From Clostridiales bacterium (GTDB lineage: Bacteria > Bacillota > Clostridia > Christensenellales > Aristaeellaceae), in assembly GCA_012837965.1 (NCBI GenBank), contig DUQF01000017.1, forward strand, positions 1-64,000: 64,000 nt of DNA. The letters are read 5' to 3'. A program made the position numbers and the translations under genes. Of the stretch, positions 17,681 to 26,127 are shown piece after piece. The notes under the pieces are model-generated. The model saw only the letters and a list, made by a program, of their open reading frames with translations. It made no database searches and was not told the origin of the DNA. How positions within the stretch are numbered: the stretch's first letter is position 1; every line of letters starts with the position of its first letter.

Positions 17681-18915
17681 GAGCTAATCCTATCTATAAT
17701 AGTTTGAGCCGCCGATTGAAAGCCATTTTGTTGATGGATGACCACATCGGCCGCTGCCCAGTAAACGGGAGCGCGTTGTTTGTAAAGGTTCATGATCTTT
17801 TCCTTGGTATCGGCAAGGGGCCGATCTCTTGTGGGCACAATGTTTTGCGGAGGGCGGTTAAGGAAGTATAGTCGCCCGCTTTGTTTCAGGCTCAAAACAT
17901 TTTCATCTCGCAACACAGTGCCGCCGCCCGTTGCGATAATGAGGCCTGAGCGCAAAGACAGCTCCTTGACAGCTTCAAACTCCAAGCGGCGGAAGCCTTC
18001 TTCGCCTTGAGTGCGAAAAATGTCGGAAATTTCCATTCCCGCCTTTTGCTTGATATAGCCGTCCACATCCACAAAGGGTCTGCCCATCGCATCCCTAATC
18101 ATCCTGCCGACGGTGGATTTGCCGCTGCCCGGCATACCAATCAAGACAATGTTTTCCTTTTGGTTTAAAAGCTCCTGATGGATGCGGGTTATCAGTTTTT
18201 CGTCCATAGGTTCGCCAAGGAACAATTCCGCCGCCTTAACGGCCTGGGCCACCAACATCAACAGCCCGCCTGAAGCCTTGGCATTCCTTTCCTGTGCGCT
18301 TAAAACAAGCGGCGTGCGCAAGGGGTTGTAAATAGCATCCACCACCCCTTCAAGCCAGTTAAAGGGCGCAAGGTCAATGGGGCTTTGACCAAGGTTTGGG
18401 AACATACCCATGGGCGTTGTGTTGATGATGATTTGGCTGCGCCGATAGTCGCTTGCAGCCTGTTCGTAAGTGATGGCGCCCGTTTTTACTGTGCGGCTGA
18501 CAATGGTCACGCTGTATGCGCCAAGGCTGTCCGCCACTGCCTTCGCGGTCTTGGCGGTGCCGCCCGAACCTAATATCAAAACGTCCTTGCCTCTTAAATC
18601 AAGCCCCACGCCATGAATGAGAGCCTTCATACCATCAAAATCGGTATTGTAGCCAAAAAGCTTGCCGTTTTGGTTGACCACTGTGTTGACAGCGCCAATA
18701 GCCTTTGCCTTGGGGCAGATTTCATCCAGCAAAGGCATGACCTGCTGCTTGTAGGGGATGGTAATGTTTAAGCCCCGAAAGTTTCTCCGAATAATAAAGC
18801 TGTCAAAATCTTCCCTTGCAACTTCAAACAACTGATAATCATAGCGCCCAAGGGCTTCATGAATGGTTTTGGAGTAGCTGTGCCCCAGCTTTTCTCCGAC
18901 TAAACCATAGCTCAT
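17677..18915 (-). CDS. aroE/aroK: Bifunctional shikimate dehydrogenase-shikimate kinase fusion
   Basis: 412 residues in two parts. Residues 1 to about 250 are AroE: GHSYS (11-15), IPYK with K56, AVNT (N77), YNTDFDG (D92), the NADPH loop LGSGGTAKT (115-123) and NTTPMGM. Residues 253 to 412 are AroK: Walker A GMPGSGKST (260-268), DVDGYI, the RTQGEEGFRRLE region, GGG (330-332) and the lid RDRPL (363-367). The fused enzyme reduces dehydroshikimate and phosphorylates shikimate, consecutive except that the intermediate must pass between the two sites. It overlaps aroB and aroQ by 4 bp each. The frame is continuous with no stop between the domains. Confidence 0.95.
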   Translation of the reverse strand: MSYGLVGEKLGHSYSKTIHEALGRYDYQLFEVAREDFDSFIIRRNFRGLNITIPYKQQVMPLLDEICPKAKAIGAVNTVVNQNGKLFGYNTDFDGMKALIHGVGLDLRGKDVLILGSGGTAKTAKAVADSLGAYSVTIVSRTVKTGAITYEQAASDYRRSQIIINTTPMGMFPNLGQSPIDLAPFNWLEGVVDAIYNPLRTPLVLSAQERNAKASGGLLMLVAQAVKAAELFLGEPMDEKLITRIHQELLNQKENIVLIGMPGSGKSTVGRMIRDAMGRPFVDVDGYIKQKAGMEISDIFRTQGEEGFRRLEFEAVKELSLRSGLIIATGGGTVLRDENVLSLKQSGRLYFLNRPPQNIVPTRDRPLADTKEKIMNLYKQRAPVYWAAADVVIHQQNGFQSAAQTIIDRISS

Positions 18916-19928
18916 GACCCCACCTCCAAAATATAGAGGGCATCCGTCAGCTGCTCCTCTGTTCGCTGTTCAAAGGAAAAGCGACCGACTTCCCCACAGT
19001 ACACCACCGTGATGGCGTCGCCCTCCCGCTTCTTGTCGTGCATGACCTTATCGATAACGGCTTGTTTATCCACCTTGATTTGGGTGGGCAGGCCGTATTT
19101 TTTGAGCGCCTTGTTTAGGCGTACCCGAACTTCCGGCGCACACATGGGCAGCATGCCAAGGGCGACGCACTCGCCGTGGTATAAGCCCTCTTGTCCCTGA
19201 ATGGCCTCAATGCCATGCCCCAAGGTATGGCCAAAGTTGAGAACCTTGCGCAGGCTCTCTTCCCTCTCGTCCCGTTCCACAACTTCCTGTTTTAGCAAAA
19301 CAGCCTGCCTGACAGCTTCCTCAATCCGTGCGAAAGGCGGTGAGTTTTCCAGCATTTCAAACAGACTTGCGTCCCGTGTTAAGGCGATTTTGATGATTTC
19401 AGCATAGCCGTTGTTCATCTGCCGTTTGGGTAAGGTTTGCAAAAGCTCGCTATCTATCAACACGCCTTTGGGTGGGTAAAAACAGCCTACAATGTTTTTG
19501 ACGCCTTGGAGATTGACAGCGGTTTTTCCGCCGATGGAAGAATCCACCTGGGATAGCACAGTGGTAGGCACGTTATAAAAGTCGATACCCCGCATATAGC
19601 AAGCAGCGGCAAAGCCGGCCGCATCGCCTACCACCCCGCCGCCCACAGCGACCACACAGTCCTTGCGGGTAAAGGAGCGATTTAACATAGCCAATTGCAG
19701 CTGTTCAAAATAGTGCAAACTCTTGGCTTCCTCCCCTTGAGGCAGGGTAAAAAGCGCCCCCTCCTTGCACATGGAAAGCAAGCTTTGTGCATAGCTTTCA
19801 GGAACGCCCGTGTCGGTTACCACCAGCGCCTTGCGGTTTAAGTTAAAGTATTCACTTGCCTTTCCAAGGCCGCCCTGTTCAAAAATGATGGGGTATGTAC
19901 CTGTGGATGTGCATACTTCAACCCTCAT
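18912..19928 (-). CDS. aroB: 3-dehydroquinate synthase
   Basis: NAD- and metal-dependent cyclisation of DAHP to 3-dehydroquinate. Motifs: LPQGEEAKSLHYFEQL, VAVGGGVVGDAAGFAAACYMRG, PTTVLSQVDSSIGGKTAVN, GCFYPPKGVLID, NNGYAEIIKIAL and the metal-binding LNFGHTLGHGIE. The start is uncertain. ATG at 19928 (MRVEVCTS) has agggctt upstream, while ATGs at 19949 and 19946 lie a little earlier. All overlap the end of pheA. The stop overlaps aroE/K by 4 bp. Confidence 0.95.
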   Translation of the reverse strand: MRVEVCTSTGTYPIIFEQGGLGKASEYFNLNRKALVVTDTGVPESYAQSLLSMCKEGALFTLPQGEEAKSLHYFEQLQLAMLNRSFTRKDCVVAVGGGVVGDAAGFAAACYMRGIDFYNVPTTVLSQVDSSIGGKTAVNLQGVKNIVGCFYPPKGVLIDSELLQTLPKRQMNNGYAEIIKIALTRDASLFEMLENSPPFARIEEAVRQAVLLKQEVVERDEREESLRKVLNFGHTLGHGIEAIQGQEGLYHGECVALGMLPMCAPEVRVRLNKALKKYGLPTQIKVDKQAVIDKVMHDKKREGDAITVVYCGEVGRFSFEQRTEEQLTDALYILEVGS

Positions 19929-21030
19929 AAGCCCTGTACCCTTCATCATCCCTGAGGTGAAAATGTCCCACCACCTTCACGGTGGAGCAGTGACGTCGCA
20001 AGTTTTGTAGCATCGCTTGCCCTTGTTCGCTTGTTTCATCGCCCTCGGCCTCCACGTAGAAATAATACTGCCAGGGCACGTTTTTCACAGGACGGGAGCG
20101 AAGCACCCGCATGTTAAACCCGTAGTCGGAAATAACTTGCACAGCCTTTGCCAGAGCGCCCGTTACGTTATTGACCATAAACAACAACAGGAAACCGCCG
20201 GGGTGTCCTGCCTTTAAGTTAAGCTCCCTTGCAGCAAACACCGCAAAACGGGTGGTGTTCAGGCTATTTTCCTGGATATTGTCTTTCAATACCTTGAGGC
20301 CGTACAGCTCGGCCGCCTCAAGGCTTGCGATAGCGGCAAGCTGTTTATCGCCCCTTTCTTTGACCATCTTGGCGGCAACAGCGGTGTTCACCGCCTCGGC
20401 CTGCTCATAGCCCCTATCTCTGATGAAAGCAGCGCACTGGGACAGCGCCTGCGGGTGGCTGATAACCCGCTTTACATCGTCCAAATTGCTTTCCTTCACG
20501 CCAAGCAAGTGCTGAGTAACCGGCAGGGAATACATGCCGTTAACGATTAAATCTCCTTTGAGCATTAAATCCATCACCTGACCCACTTCACCGGCAAAGC
20601 TGTTTTCAACCGGCAGGACGCAGCAGTCGCAGTCCCCTTTTTCCACCGCCTCGTAGGCAGCCTGAAAGTCGGGGTAAGAGGCGGCCGTACCGTCGGGAAA
20701 GACCCACCTGACCATGCGGTGAGCAAAGGCGCCCTCCACGCCTGAATAAGCGATGCGCATATTTTCAAGAAGCAGGCGCTGATATTTTCTTGATAACTTC
20801 ATCTCTTCTTGTAAAAAGCGAGCATAGTATTCTCTAAGCACGGGGTCGGAAATGTCAGCGGAGTTTTTCTCAATCACTTCTTTTTCCCGTGACGTGTCCA
20901 AAACAGGCAATCCCCGCTCCTTTTTATACTGCGCAACCCGCTTGACAGCCTCCATGCGCTCCAAAAATAACTGCGCCATTTCCTTGTCTACCCGGTTAAT
21001 CTGCGCACGTGCCTTTAATAATTCGTCCAT
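19918..21030 (-). CDS. pheA: Bifunctional chorismate mutase-prephenate dehydratase (P-protein)
   Basis: First gene of the aromatic operon. 370 residues from the ATG at 21030, chosen for its aaaggacgg site; an in-frame TTG lies 18 bp upstream. Residues 1 to about 85 form an AroQ-type chorismate mutase helix bundle (INRVDKEMAQLFLERM, LREYYARFLQEEMKLSR). The prephenate dehydratase follows (AYSGVEGAFAH, DCCVLPVENSFAGEVGQVMD, the TTRFAVF region). A C-terminal ACT domain (GALAKAVQVISDYGFNMRVLRSRPVKN) normally gives Phe feedback. It converts chorismate to phenylpyruvate. The Phe/Tyr-codon leader just upstream suggests control by attenuation. Confidence 0.95.
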   Translation of the reverse strand: MDELLKARAQINRVDKEMAQLFLERMEAVKRVAQYKKERGLPVLDTSREKEVIEKNSADISDPVLREYYARFLQEEMKLSRKYQRLLLENMRIAYSGVEGAFAHRMVRWVFPDGTAASYPDFQAAYEAVEKGDCDCCVLPVENSFAGEVGQVMDLMLKGDLIVNGMYSLPVTQHLLGVKESNLDDVKRVISHPQALSQCAAFIRDRGYEQAEAVNTAVAAKMVKERGDKQLAAIASLEAAELYGLKVLKDNIQENSLNTTRFAVFAARELNLKAGHPGGFLLLFMVNNVTGALAKAVQVISDYGFNMRVLRSRPVKNVPWQYYFYVEAEGDETSEQGQAMLQNLRRHCSTVKVVGHFHLRDDEGYRAYEG

Positions 21031-21049
21031 TTCGTCCGTCCTTTTCAAT

Positions 21050-21083
21050 AAAAAACCACCACTCCATGCAAACGAAGCGGTGG
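21050..21083 (-). terminator. Intrinsic terminator in the pheA leader (attenuator)
   Basis: Minus strand: an 8-bp stem (21083-21076 with 21063-21056, one G-U pair) and a 12-nt loop, then T6 at 21055-21050. It ends 20 bp before the pheA start codon, so it must be read through for operon expression. Its 5' arm (21088-21079) can instead pair with 21128-21119 over 8 perfect base pairs, giving a mutually exclusive antiterminator. That in turn competes with a 21155-21150/21135-21130 stem inside the leader peptide gene. Confidence 0.8.
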
Positions 21084-21103
21084 ATTGTTGTAGCTATAAC
21101 CTC

Positions 21104-21172
21104 TTAGGCAAGCAAGGCACAATCCATCGCAACCGTAAAATAAAATGAGCGGTTGTAAGCAATTTGCCTCAT
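21104..21172 (-). CDS. Phe/Tyr-codon leader peptide of the aromatic operon
   Basis: A 22-residue reading frame with an aggaggg site 7 nt upstream of its ATG, placed between a strong promoter and the terminator in front of pheA. It begins MRQIAYNRSFYFTVAM, so codon 6 is Tyr and codons 10-12 are Phe-Tyr-Phe (TTT TAT TTT). These codons lie in the loop of a CAACCG/CGGTTG stem. This is the layout of pheA-type leader-peptide attenuation known from enterobacteria. A ribosome stalled for charged Phe or Tyr tRNA would free segment 2 to form the antiterminator. An ATG 5 nt earlier is in another frame and stops at once. The function is inferred from layout. Confidence 0.75.
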   Translation of the reverse strand: MRQIAYNRSFYFTVAMDCALLA

Positions 21173-21202
21173 CGCATTGCCCTCCTGTAAGTAATTGTGT
21201 GA

Positions 21203-21231
21203 ATTGTACTGCTAAAGTCGACGGCTGTCAA
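21203..21231 (-). promoter_or_regulatory. Promoter of the aromatic amino acid operon
   Basis: Minus strand: -35 TTGACA (21231-21226), a 17-bp spacer and -10 TACAAT (21208-21203). It lies only 24 bp downstream of the stop of the preceding gene on the same strand. Transcription would start near 21197, giving a leader of about 165 nt that contains the leader peptide and attenuator. No separate terminator divides it from the upstream transcription unit. Confidence 0.8.
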
Positions 21232-21254
21232 GCAAAGTACAGGATAAATACCTT

Positions 21255-22172
21255 TCACGGAGCAGGCTGGGTAGTCACATACCACAGCTTACCATTTGTT
21301 TCAAGGCGAATGGTCCTGTTGATGTAGTATCGGGGAACCCTGCGATTTTGGAGAGCCTTTTCCAGCCTCTCCGCACTGGATTTTTGATTGGTGATAATGA
21401 CAAGCTGCGGCGCCACCGTATCGAAATACGGATAAAACAATCTATCAATGCCATGATGGGGAATTTTATAAATATCGCTTTTAAACAAAGAGTGATCAAA
21501 ATTCTCCAGCATCCACTTTTGGGCATCGGCGCCAATATCGGCTGTCAGCAAAATCTTGGCGTCGCCAAATTCTACCATGGTCACCAAGCAATGGTTGTTA
21601 ATGTCAATACCCTTTTTGTCCCAGCGCCAAACGGTCATCTTCGCCCCGCCAAAGTCAATCACATCCCCCGTCACAAGCTTCCTGTGCTCAATGCCGCTTT
21701 TTTCAAGCTTGGGCACGTACTGTCGCCACAGTTCGTAGGTGGATTCCAAATTATAGGGGGAATATTGAACAGCCGGTTGATAGCCCTTGCCAAGTAAAAT
21801 ACCCGGCACCTCGATATGATCATCGTGGGCATGGGTTAAAAGAAAGGCGTCAAATGCGTCCTTCCCTTCGATTTGATTAAACTGCAAATACCGCTCAACA
21901 GCGCCAATCTTAAACTCCGGGCCTCCGTCAATGAGCATGCGCTTGCCGCCGCAGGAAATAACGATGCTGTCGCCCCGATAGATGCCAAGAAAATCGATGG
22001 TTAATATGGCCTCATCTTCTTCAAACGGGCAATGGGCGATAAATTCCACCTCATCTACTTCCGGCGCTTTTGTTCCAAGCTGATAATAAATGGGCAGCCC
22101 CTGGGCTGAAGCCTGACATAAAAGCATAGTCACAAGCAAAAACAGAATGATACGTAGCATCGTCTTTTTCAT
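21255..22172 (-). CDS. Secreted metallo-beta-lactamase-fold hydrolase (ComEC C-domain-like)
   Basis: 305 residues from the ATG at 22172, which follows aaggaga. The N-terminus MKKTMLRIILFLLVTMLLCQASAQG is a signal peptide or anchor. The metal motif THAHDDHIEVPG (HxHxDH) is clear, preceded by LTIDFLGIYRGDSIVISCGGKRMLIDGGPE and followed by LLTADIGADAQKWML and KIPHHGID. This order is typical of the MBL domain of ComEC/Rec2-like proteins found as stand-alone secreted enzymes. The substrate is unknown, with nucleic acid or phosphodiester hydrolysis the usual guess. It starts 11 bp after PBP1A and is probably co-transcribed with it. Confidence 0.8.
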   Translation of the reverse strand: MKKTMLRIILFLLVTMLLCQASAQGLPIYYQLGTKAPEVDEVEFIAHCPFEEDEAILTIDFLGIYRGDSIVISCGGKRMLIDGGPEFKIGAVERYLQFNQIEGKDAFDAFLLTHAHDDHIEVPGILLGKGYQPAVQYSPYNLESTYELWRQYVPKLEKSGIEHRKLVTGDVIDFGGAKMTVWRWDKKGIDINNHCLVTMVEFGDAKILLTADIGADAQKWMLENFDHSLFKSDIYKIPHHGIDRLFYPYFDTVAPQLVIITNQKSSAERLEKALQNRRVPRYYINRTIRLETNGKLWYVTTQPAP

Positions 22173-22182
22173 GATTTTCTCC

Positions 22183-24855
22183 TTACTGAACACCCAAGTT
22201 GGCCATTGCCTGGGTTAAATTGTACATGGCCGTGTAAATTTGCATATCATCATTGGTGGATAGTACGCTATTTAGTTGGTTGATGGCGTCAATCAAGCCA
22301 ACATACCCCGGTGTATCGGCCGGATACTGGCCAAGCAGTCCGCTGGCCGTTTCAAGCAAGGCAACCGCTTCCCCGTAAAGTCCGCTTACCTCCGGCTCCG
22401 GAGGTTCTTCAATTTGCGGACTTAGGTGAACGTTGCACGTTTCCATCAGCCCCGTGCCCGACACAATAGCGTTTCCAAGGTAATCCCGCAAAACCCCTTC
22501 ATAGGAGGTGCCGATAAATTTTTCAAGCGGATGCCCCGTTGGCAAAATAACCGCCGACTTGACCGTCACGCTCTCCGGCGGGCAGTAAGGCCCCACTGCC
22601 ATGCCGGACATCATACAAACCTGCATTTGCCTGTGCATCTGGCAGGAAACAGTGGGTACGGTATGGCTTGGGTAGTAGTCGGTCACGGTACCATAGCCGT
22701 TGATGTCATTGCGGCAGGCATCGGTAGCAAGCTGTCCCGAAACCTTGCAGGTCGTCACCCGTACCAGCCCGTAGCTGGCAGGATCGCCTTCTAAAATATC
22801 TCGGTTGCCTAAACCCTTTTGTTGGTGAATGGCGCTCATATATTTTTGCCAGAGTTTAGCAGCGCTGTTGCCGCCGGTGGTTTTGCTTGATAGCTGCTTA
22901 TAGTTGTCGTGCCCAATCCAAATGGAAGAAGCGTACCAGCCCGTCAACCCTGAGAAAAACACGCCCCGCTGGTCGGAGTTGGTGCCCGTCTTGCCCGCGA
23001 CTGTCTGCCCCTTGATTTGGGCGGAGCGTCCCGTGCCCCGGCTCACGGCCTCTTTTAAAATATCGATGGTCAGCCAAGAAGTAGCGGGATTAAACACCTG
23101 CCTTCTATCCTGGTGTTGGTGGGCATCATAAATGACATTGTCGTCCCTATCTAAAATACCGATAAAGGATAAGGGCTGCTGGTAGACGCCACCGTTTCCC
23201 AAAACACCGAAAGCCACCGTCATTTCCAAGGGAGTAATGCCGCTTGAGCCGAGCGCCACACCAAAGGGCGTTTTATCAATGCGCTTGGGACTCACGCCAA
23301 GCCGCAATAAAAAGTCGGCCGAGCGCTCCACCCCTACATAGGTTTGGAGAGCTTGAGCGGTGGCGGTATTATAGCTTTTCACAAGAGCCGTGCGCAAAGT
23401 TTCAGGGCCGGTATAGCCGCCACCCCCGTAGTTTTTGGGGAAAGAGTCCTTTCCATCGGCACCCCTCCAGCCTTCGATAGGCAAGGGCATATTATACGCA
23501 ATGGAACCGGCGCCTGCCCCCAATTCAAAGGCGGGTGCATAAACACCAAGCGGTTTGATGGCAGAACCCACGGGCATATCCATGTCGGTGGCACGGTTCA
23601 GGGTGCGCCGCTGCGTAGGCGGGGTGCGGGAGCCTACAATGGCTTTCAGCTCACCCGTGCGGTAGTCAATCACCACCGCGGCGGCTTGCGGCTGAACAAT
23701 TTCTTCGTAAGTCCCGTCCTTGTTGGCGGAGCGGTAGGTTTTGTCCTGCGGATCTCTTAAAGCCGGGTAGCTATCATAACCGGCCAAGGTATCTTCCAAA
23801 AGTTGCTGAATCTCGGTATCCAAGGCCAGATATACCTTGTATCCGCCCGTCCTGAGTTCATTTTCCATCAGGTTGCGGTTGGCACGGGTGTTTTCAAGCC
23901 CCCGCATCTTCAGGAAAGTTTGTACCACGTCGCTAACGGCATATTCCACATAGTGGGCATAGGGGTACATCTCCTGCCCCCCCGATTTTTCCAACACGTT
24001 AGCGGTAGCGGGGTTGAGCGCCTGTTCATATTCTTCCCTGGTAATAAACTGATTCTCCATCATCTGCCGCAGGGCATAGTCAGTGCGGTTGTTGGTGATA
24101 GCCCGATAATCGATAGACTCGGAAGAGCGCAAATAATAGTTGCGCCGGGGGTTGTAGCGGTAAGGGTTGGTGGTAAGTCCGGCCAGCATGGCGCACTCGC
24201 GCAAGGTAAGCTCGTGCAGTTCCTTGCCAAAGTAGCCCAGCGCCGCCACCTTGACCCCGTAATAGTTTTCGCCAAGGTAAATGGTATTCAGGTAGCTTTC
24301 CAATATTTCATCCTTGGTGTACTTGGCCTCCAGCTGCATGGCAAGATAGGCTTCCTGAATTTTCCGCTTGTAGCTGACTTCATTGGTTAGAACTGTATTT
24401 TTAATCAGCTGCTGGGTGATGGTGGAGCCCCCCTGCTGGCTGCCGGTGGTAAAATTTTTGATAAAAGCGCCTATGATACGCTTGATATCCACACCCTTAT
24501 GGGTGTAAAAACGGGAGTCCTCCACCGCCACAAAGGCCTTTTGCAGGCGGTCAGGCATGGCGGCGATGGACACCATGATCCTGTCTTCCGTGCCCTTAAA
24601 GTCGGTAATCAGTTTACCGTTTCGGTCATAAAAGAAAGAAGTTTCCGCCTGCTCGTCAATTTTGGCAAGATCAAGTACGGGAGCAGTTTCCACATAGCCC
24701 TTGGCAATGCCCACAATAGCGCCTATGCCCGCCAAAGCGGCAATGAGCAGGGTTAAAAAACTTAGGCGCACGAACTGAACCAAAACCGCCAAAACAAAAG
24801 GCGGTCTGGTTGTGCGCTTTTTAAAAATACTTCTTTTATGTCCGGATTTTTTCAC
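22183..24855 (-). CDS. Penicillin-binding protein 1A-type transglycosylase/transpeptidase
   Basis: Class A PBP, 890 residues, GTG start with aaagga upstream. A basic cytoplasmic tail (1-20) precedes a membrane segment at about 28-52. The GT51 glycosyltransferase has VAVEDSRFYTHKGVD (catalytic E112) and GGSTITQQLIKN (142-153). The transpeptidase has SAIK (S431-K434), SYN (494-496) and KTGT (622-625). It polymerises and crosslinks peptidoglycan outside the membrane. After residue about 820 there is a helical, Ala/Leu-rich tail (GLYGEAVALLETASGLLG...) with no PASTA repeats, unlike many Firmicute PBPs. Neighbours are an SH3-repeat protein and an MBL hydrolase. Confidence 0.95.
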   Translation of the reverse strand: MKKSGHKRSIFKKRTTRPPFVLAVLVQFVRLSFLTLLIAALAGIGAIVGIAKGYVETAPVLDLAKIDEQAETSFFYDRNGKLITDFKGTEDRIMVSIAAMPDRLQKAFVAVEDSRFYTHKGVDIKRIIGAFIKNFTTGSQQGGSTITQQLIKNTVLTNEVSYKRKIQEAYLAMQLEAKYTKDEILESYLNTIYLGENYYGVKVAALGYFGKELHELTLRECAMLAGLTTNPYRYNPRRNYYLRSSESIDYRAITNNRTDYALRQMMENQFITREEYEQALNPATANVLEKSGGQEMYPYAHYVEYAVSDVVQTFLKMRGLENTRANRNLMENELRTGGYKVYLALDTEIQQLLEDTLAGYDSYPALRDPQDKTYRSANKDGTYEEIVQPQAAAVVIDYRTGELKAIVGSRTPPTQRRTLNRATDMDMPVGSAIKPLGVYAPAFELGAGAGSIAYNMPLPIEGWRGADGKDSFPKNYGGGGYTGPETLRTALVKSYNTATAQALQTYVGVERSADFLLRLGVSPKRIDKTPFGVALGSSGITPLEMTVAFGVLGNGGVYQQPLSFIGILDRDDNVIYDAHQHQDRRQVFNPATSWLTIDILKEAVSRGTGRSAQIKGQTVAGKTGTNSDQRGVFFSGLTGWYASSIWIGHDNYKQLSSKTTGGNSAAKLWQKYMSAIHQQKGLGNRDILEGDPASYGLVRVTTCKVSGQLATDACRNDINGYGTVTDYYPSHTVPTVSCQMHRQMQVCMMSGMAVGPYCPPESVTVKSAVILPTGHPLEKFIGTSYEGVLRDYLGNAIVSGTGLMETCNVHLSPQIEEPPEPEVSGLYGEAVALLETASGLLGQYPADTPGYVGLIDAINQLNSVLSTNDDMQIYTAMYNLTQAMANLGVQ

Positions 24856-24910
24856 AAAAATGATTTTTCCTTTAAACGATTATAAAACGATGAGCAATTG
24901 AAATAAATAA

Positions 24911-26059
24911 CTATTTCAAAAACCAGCTCATCATGTAACCTACGCTGTTGCCGTAGCGCACCTGCGTCCAGTTCCCCTGAGGCGCAATAACGCTAACGTA
25001 GGTACCATGGGGCACCTTGGTAATAATGGTACCTGTTGACTGAGAGGGTCTGGCGCGCAGGTAAACAAAGGTTCCCTGAGGATGCACCACCCGTTTTGAA
25101 GCGCCCGCCTGCGTTCCGTAGACCGTTAGATAACGGGACATCATGTAGCCCCGGGCGCCCGTTAAGGGAATATACACCCTGCACCATTCGTTGCCGTGCT
25201 CCAAAATCCGCACTTCTGTCCCACCATGATACTGCCCCAAAACACGGGCGTTCAGGGAAGCGGTCTCCCGCAGGTTGAGCCTTTTGCCGGTATTGGTTAC
25301 AACGCCCCGGACACCGCCTGAAGGAATGGAGGGCGTCGGAGCCGATGGACCTACATAGCTGCCCATACGGATGAAGTTGGCATCCATAAAACCGGTCTGC
25401 CCGCCGGCGGTCACGTACCAATAGTCGTTGCCTTGCAAGTGAGCGGAAATAGCGGAGCCGGAGGGCACTTGGATCAGTACGGGATTGCCGGTACCTGGCC
25501 CCGACCGAAGGTTAATGCCCCCGCCATTTTTGGCATAAGCGGTGGCAGGTGTTGAACCATAGCCCGAACCGCCGAGCCTTAAATACTCGCCCCGAAAATA
25601 ACCGGTTTTTCCACCAATTTCCACATGGTACCAGTTGCCGTTGACATCCAATATATTGCCCATGGCGCCATTATAGTAGATGCCGAGGACGGGCGCTGAA
25701 TAGGATGGAAAAGAGCGCAGGTTCAAGTACTGCCCGCTTGAAGGATTACTCACGGTAAAGCTTGAGCCTGACGAGCCGGAAGAAGCCGTCTTCAGGTAGC
25801 TGGCGCTCATATAACCGGATAGGGGCTTATCGATAAAATTAACCAAGTACCAGTCGCCATAGTTTTGCAGCACCTCTACCCATTCGCCCCGCTTCAAGGC
25901 GCCTAGCCATTGATAATTGGTGCCGGGGCCGGAGCGCAGGTTCAGCTGCTTGGTATTATAAACAAGGGCATAGAGTTTGCCTTGCCCCAAAACCGAAGCG
26001 GTTGGCAATAAAAGCACGCACATAAAGGCGATAGCGATGATTTTTTTCATTGTTTTCAT
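24911..26059 (-). CDS. Secreted protein of five bacterial SH3 repeats
   Basis: 382 residues from the ATG at 26059 (taggagga 5 nt before). Signal peptide MKTMKKIIAIAFMCVLLLP... Five SH3b-like repeats follow, each opening with an LNLR or INLR-type strand (LNLRSGPGTNYQW, LNLRSFPSYSAP, INLRSGPGTGNP, LNLRETASLNAR, VYLRARPSQSTG) and closing with a GYM/GYF-x-YL turn. There is no catalytic domain. SH3b repeats commonly bind peptidoglycan or its peptides, so a wall-associated adaptor acting near PBP1A is a fair guess. It lies 55 bp upstream of PBP1A on the same strand. Confidence 0.85.
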   Translation of the reverse strand: MKTMKKIIAIAFMCVLLLPTASVLGQGKLYALVYNTKQLNLRSGPGTNYQWLGALKRGEWVEVLQNYGDWYLVNFIDKPLSGYMSASYLKTASSGSSGSSFTVSNPSSGQYLNLRSFPSYSAPVLGIYYNGAMGNILDVNGNWYHVEIGGKTGYFRGEYLRLGGSGYGSTPATAYAKNGGGINLRSGPGTGNPVLIQVPSGSAISAHLQGNDYWYVTAGGQTGFMDANFIRMGSYVGPSAPTPSIPSGGVRGVVTNTGKRLNLRETASLNARVLGQYHGGTEVRILEHGNEWCRVYIPLTGARGYMMSRYLTVYGTQAGASKRVVHPQGTFVYLRARPSQSTGTIITKVPHGTYVSVIAPQGNWTQVRYGNSVGYMMSWFLK

Positions 26060-26127
26060 CGGTGTTCCTCCTATGGGCTTGATACTGATACAACGAACGA
26101 GGCATCCAATTTTTTGCATTCCCCCGA

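Noticed and set aside
21145-21327. 60-residue plus-strand frame over the aromatic leader region
   Set aside because: Opposite strand to the promoter, leader peptide and attenuator, and has no ribosome site.
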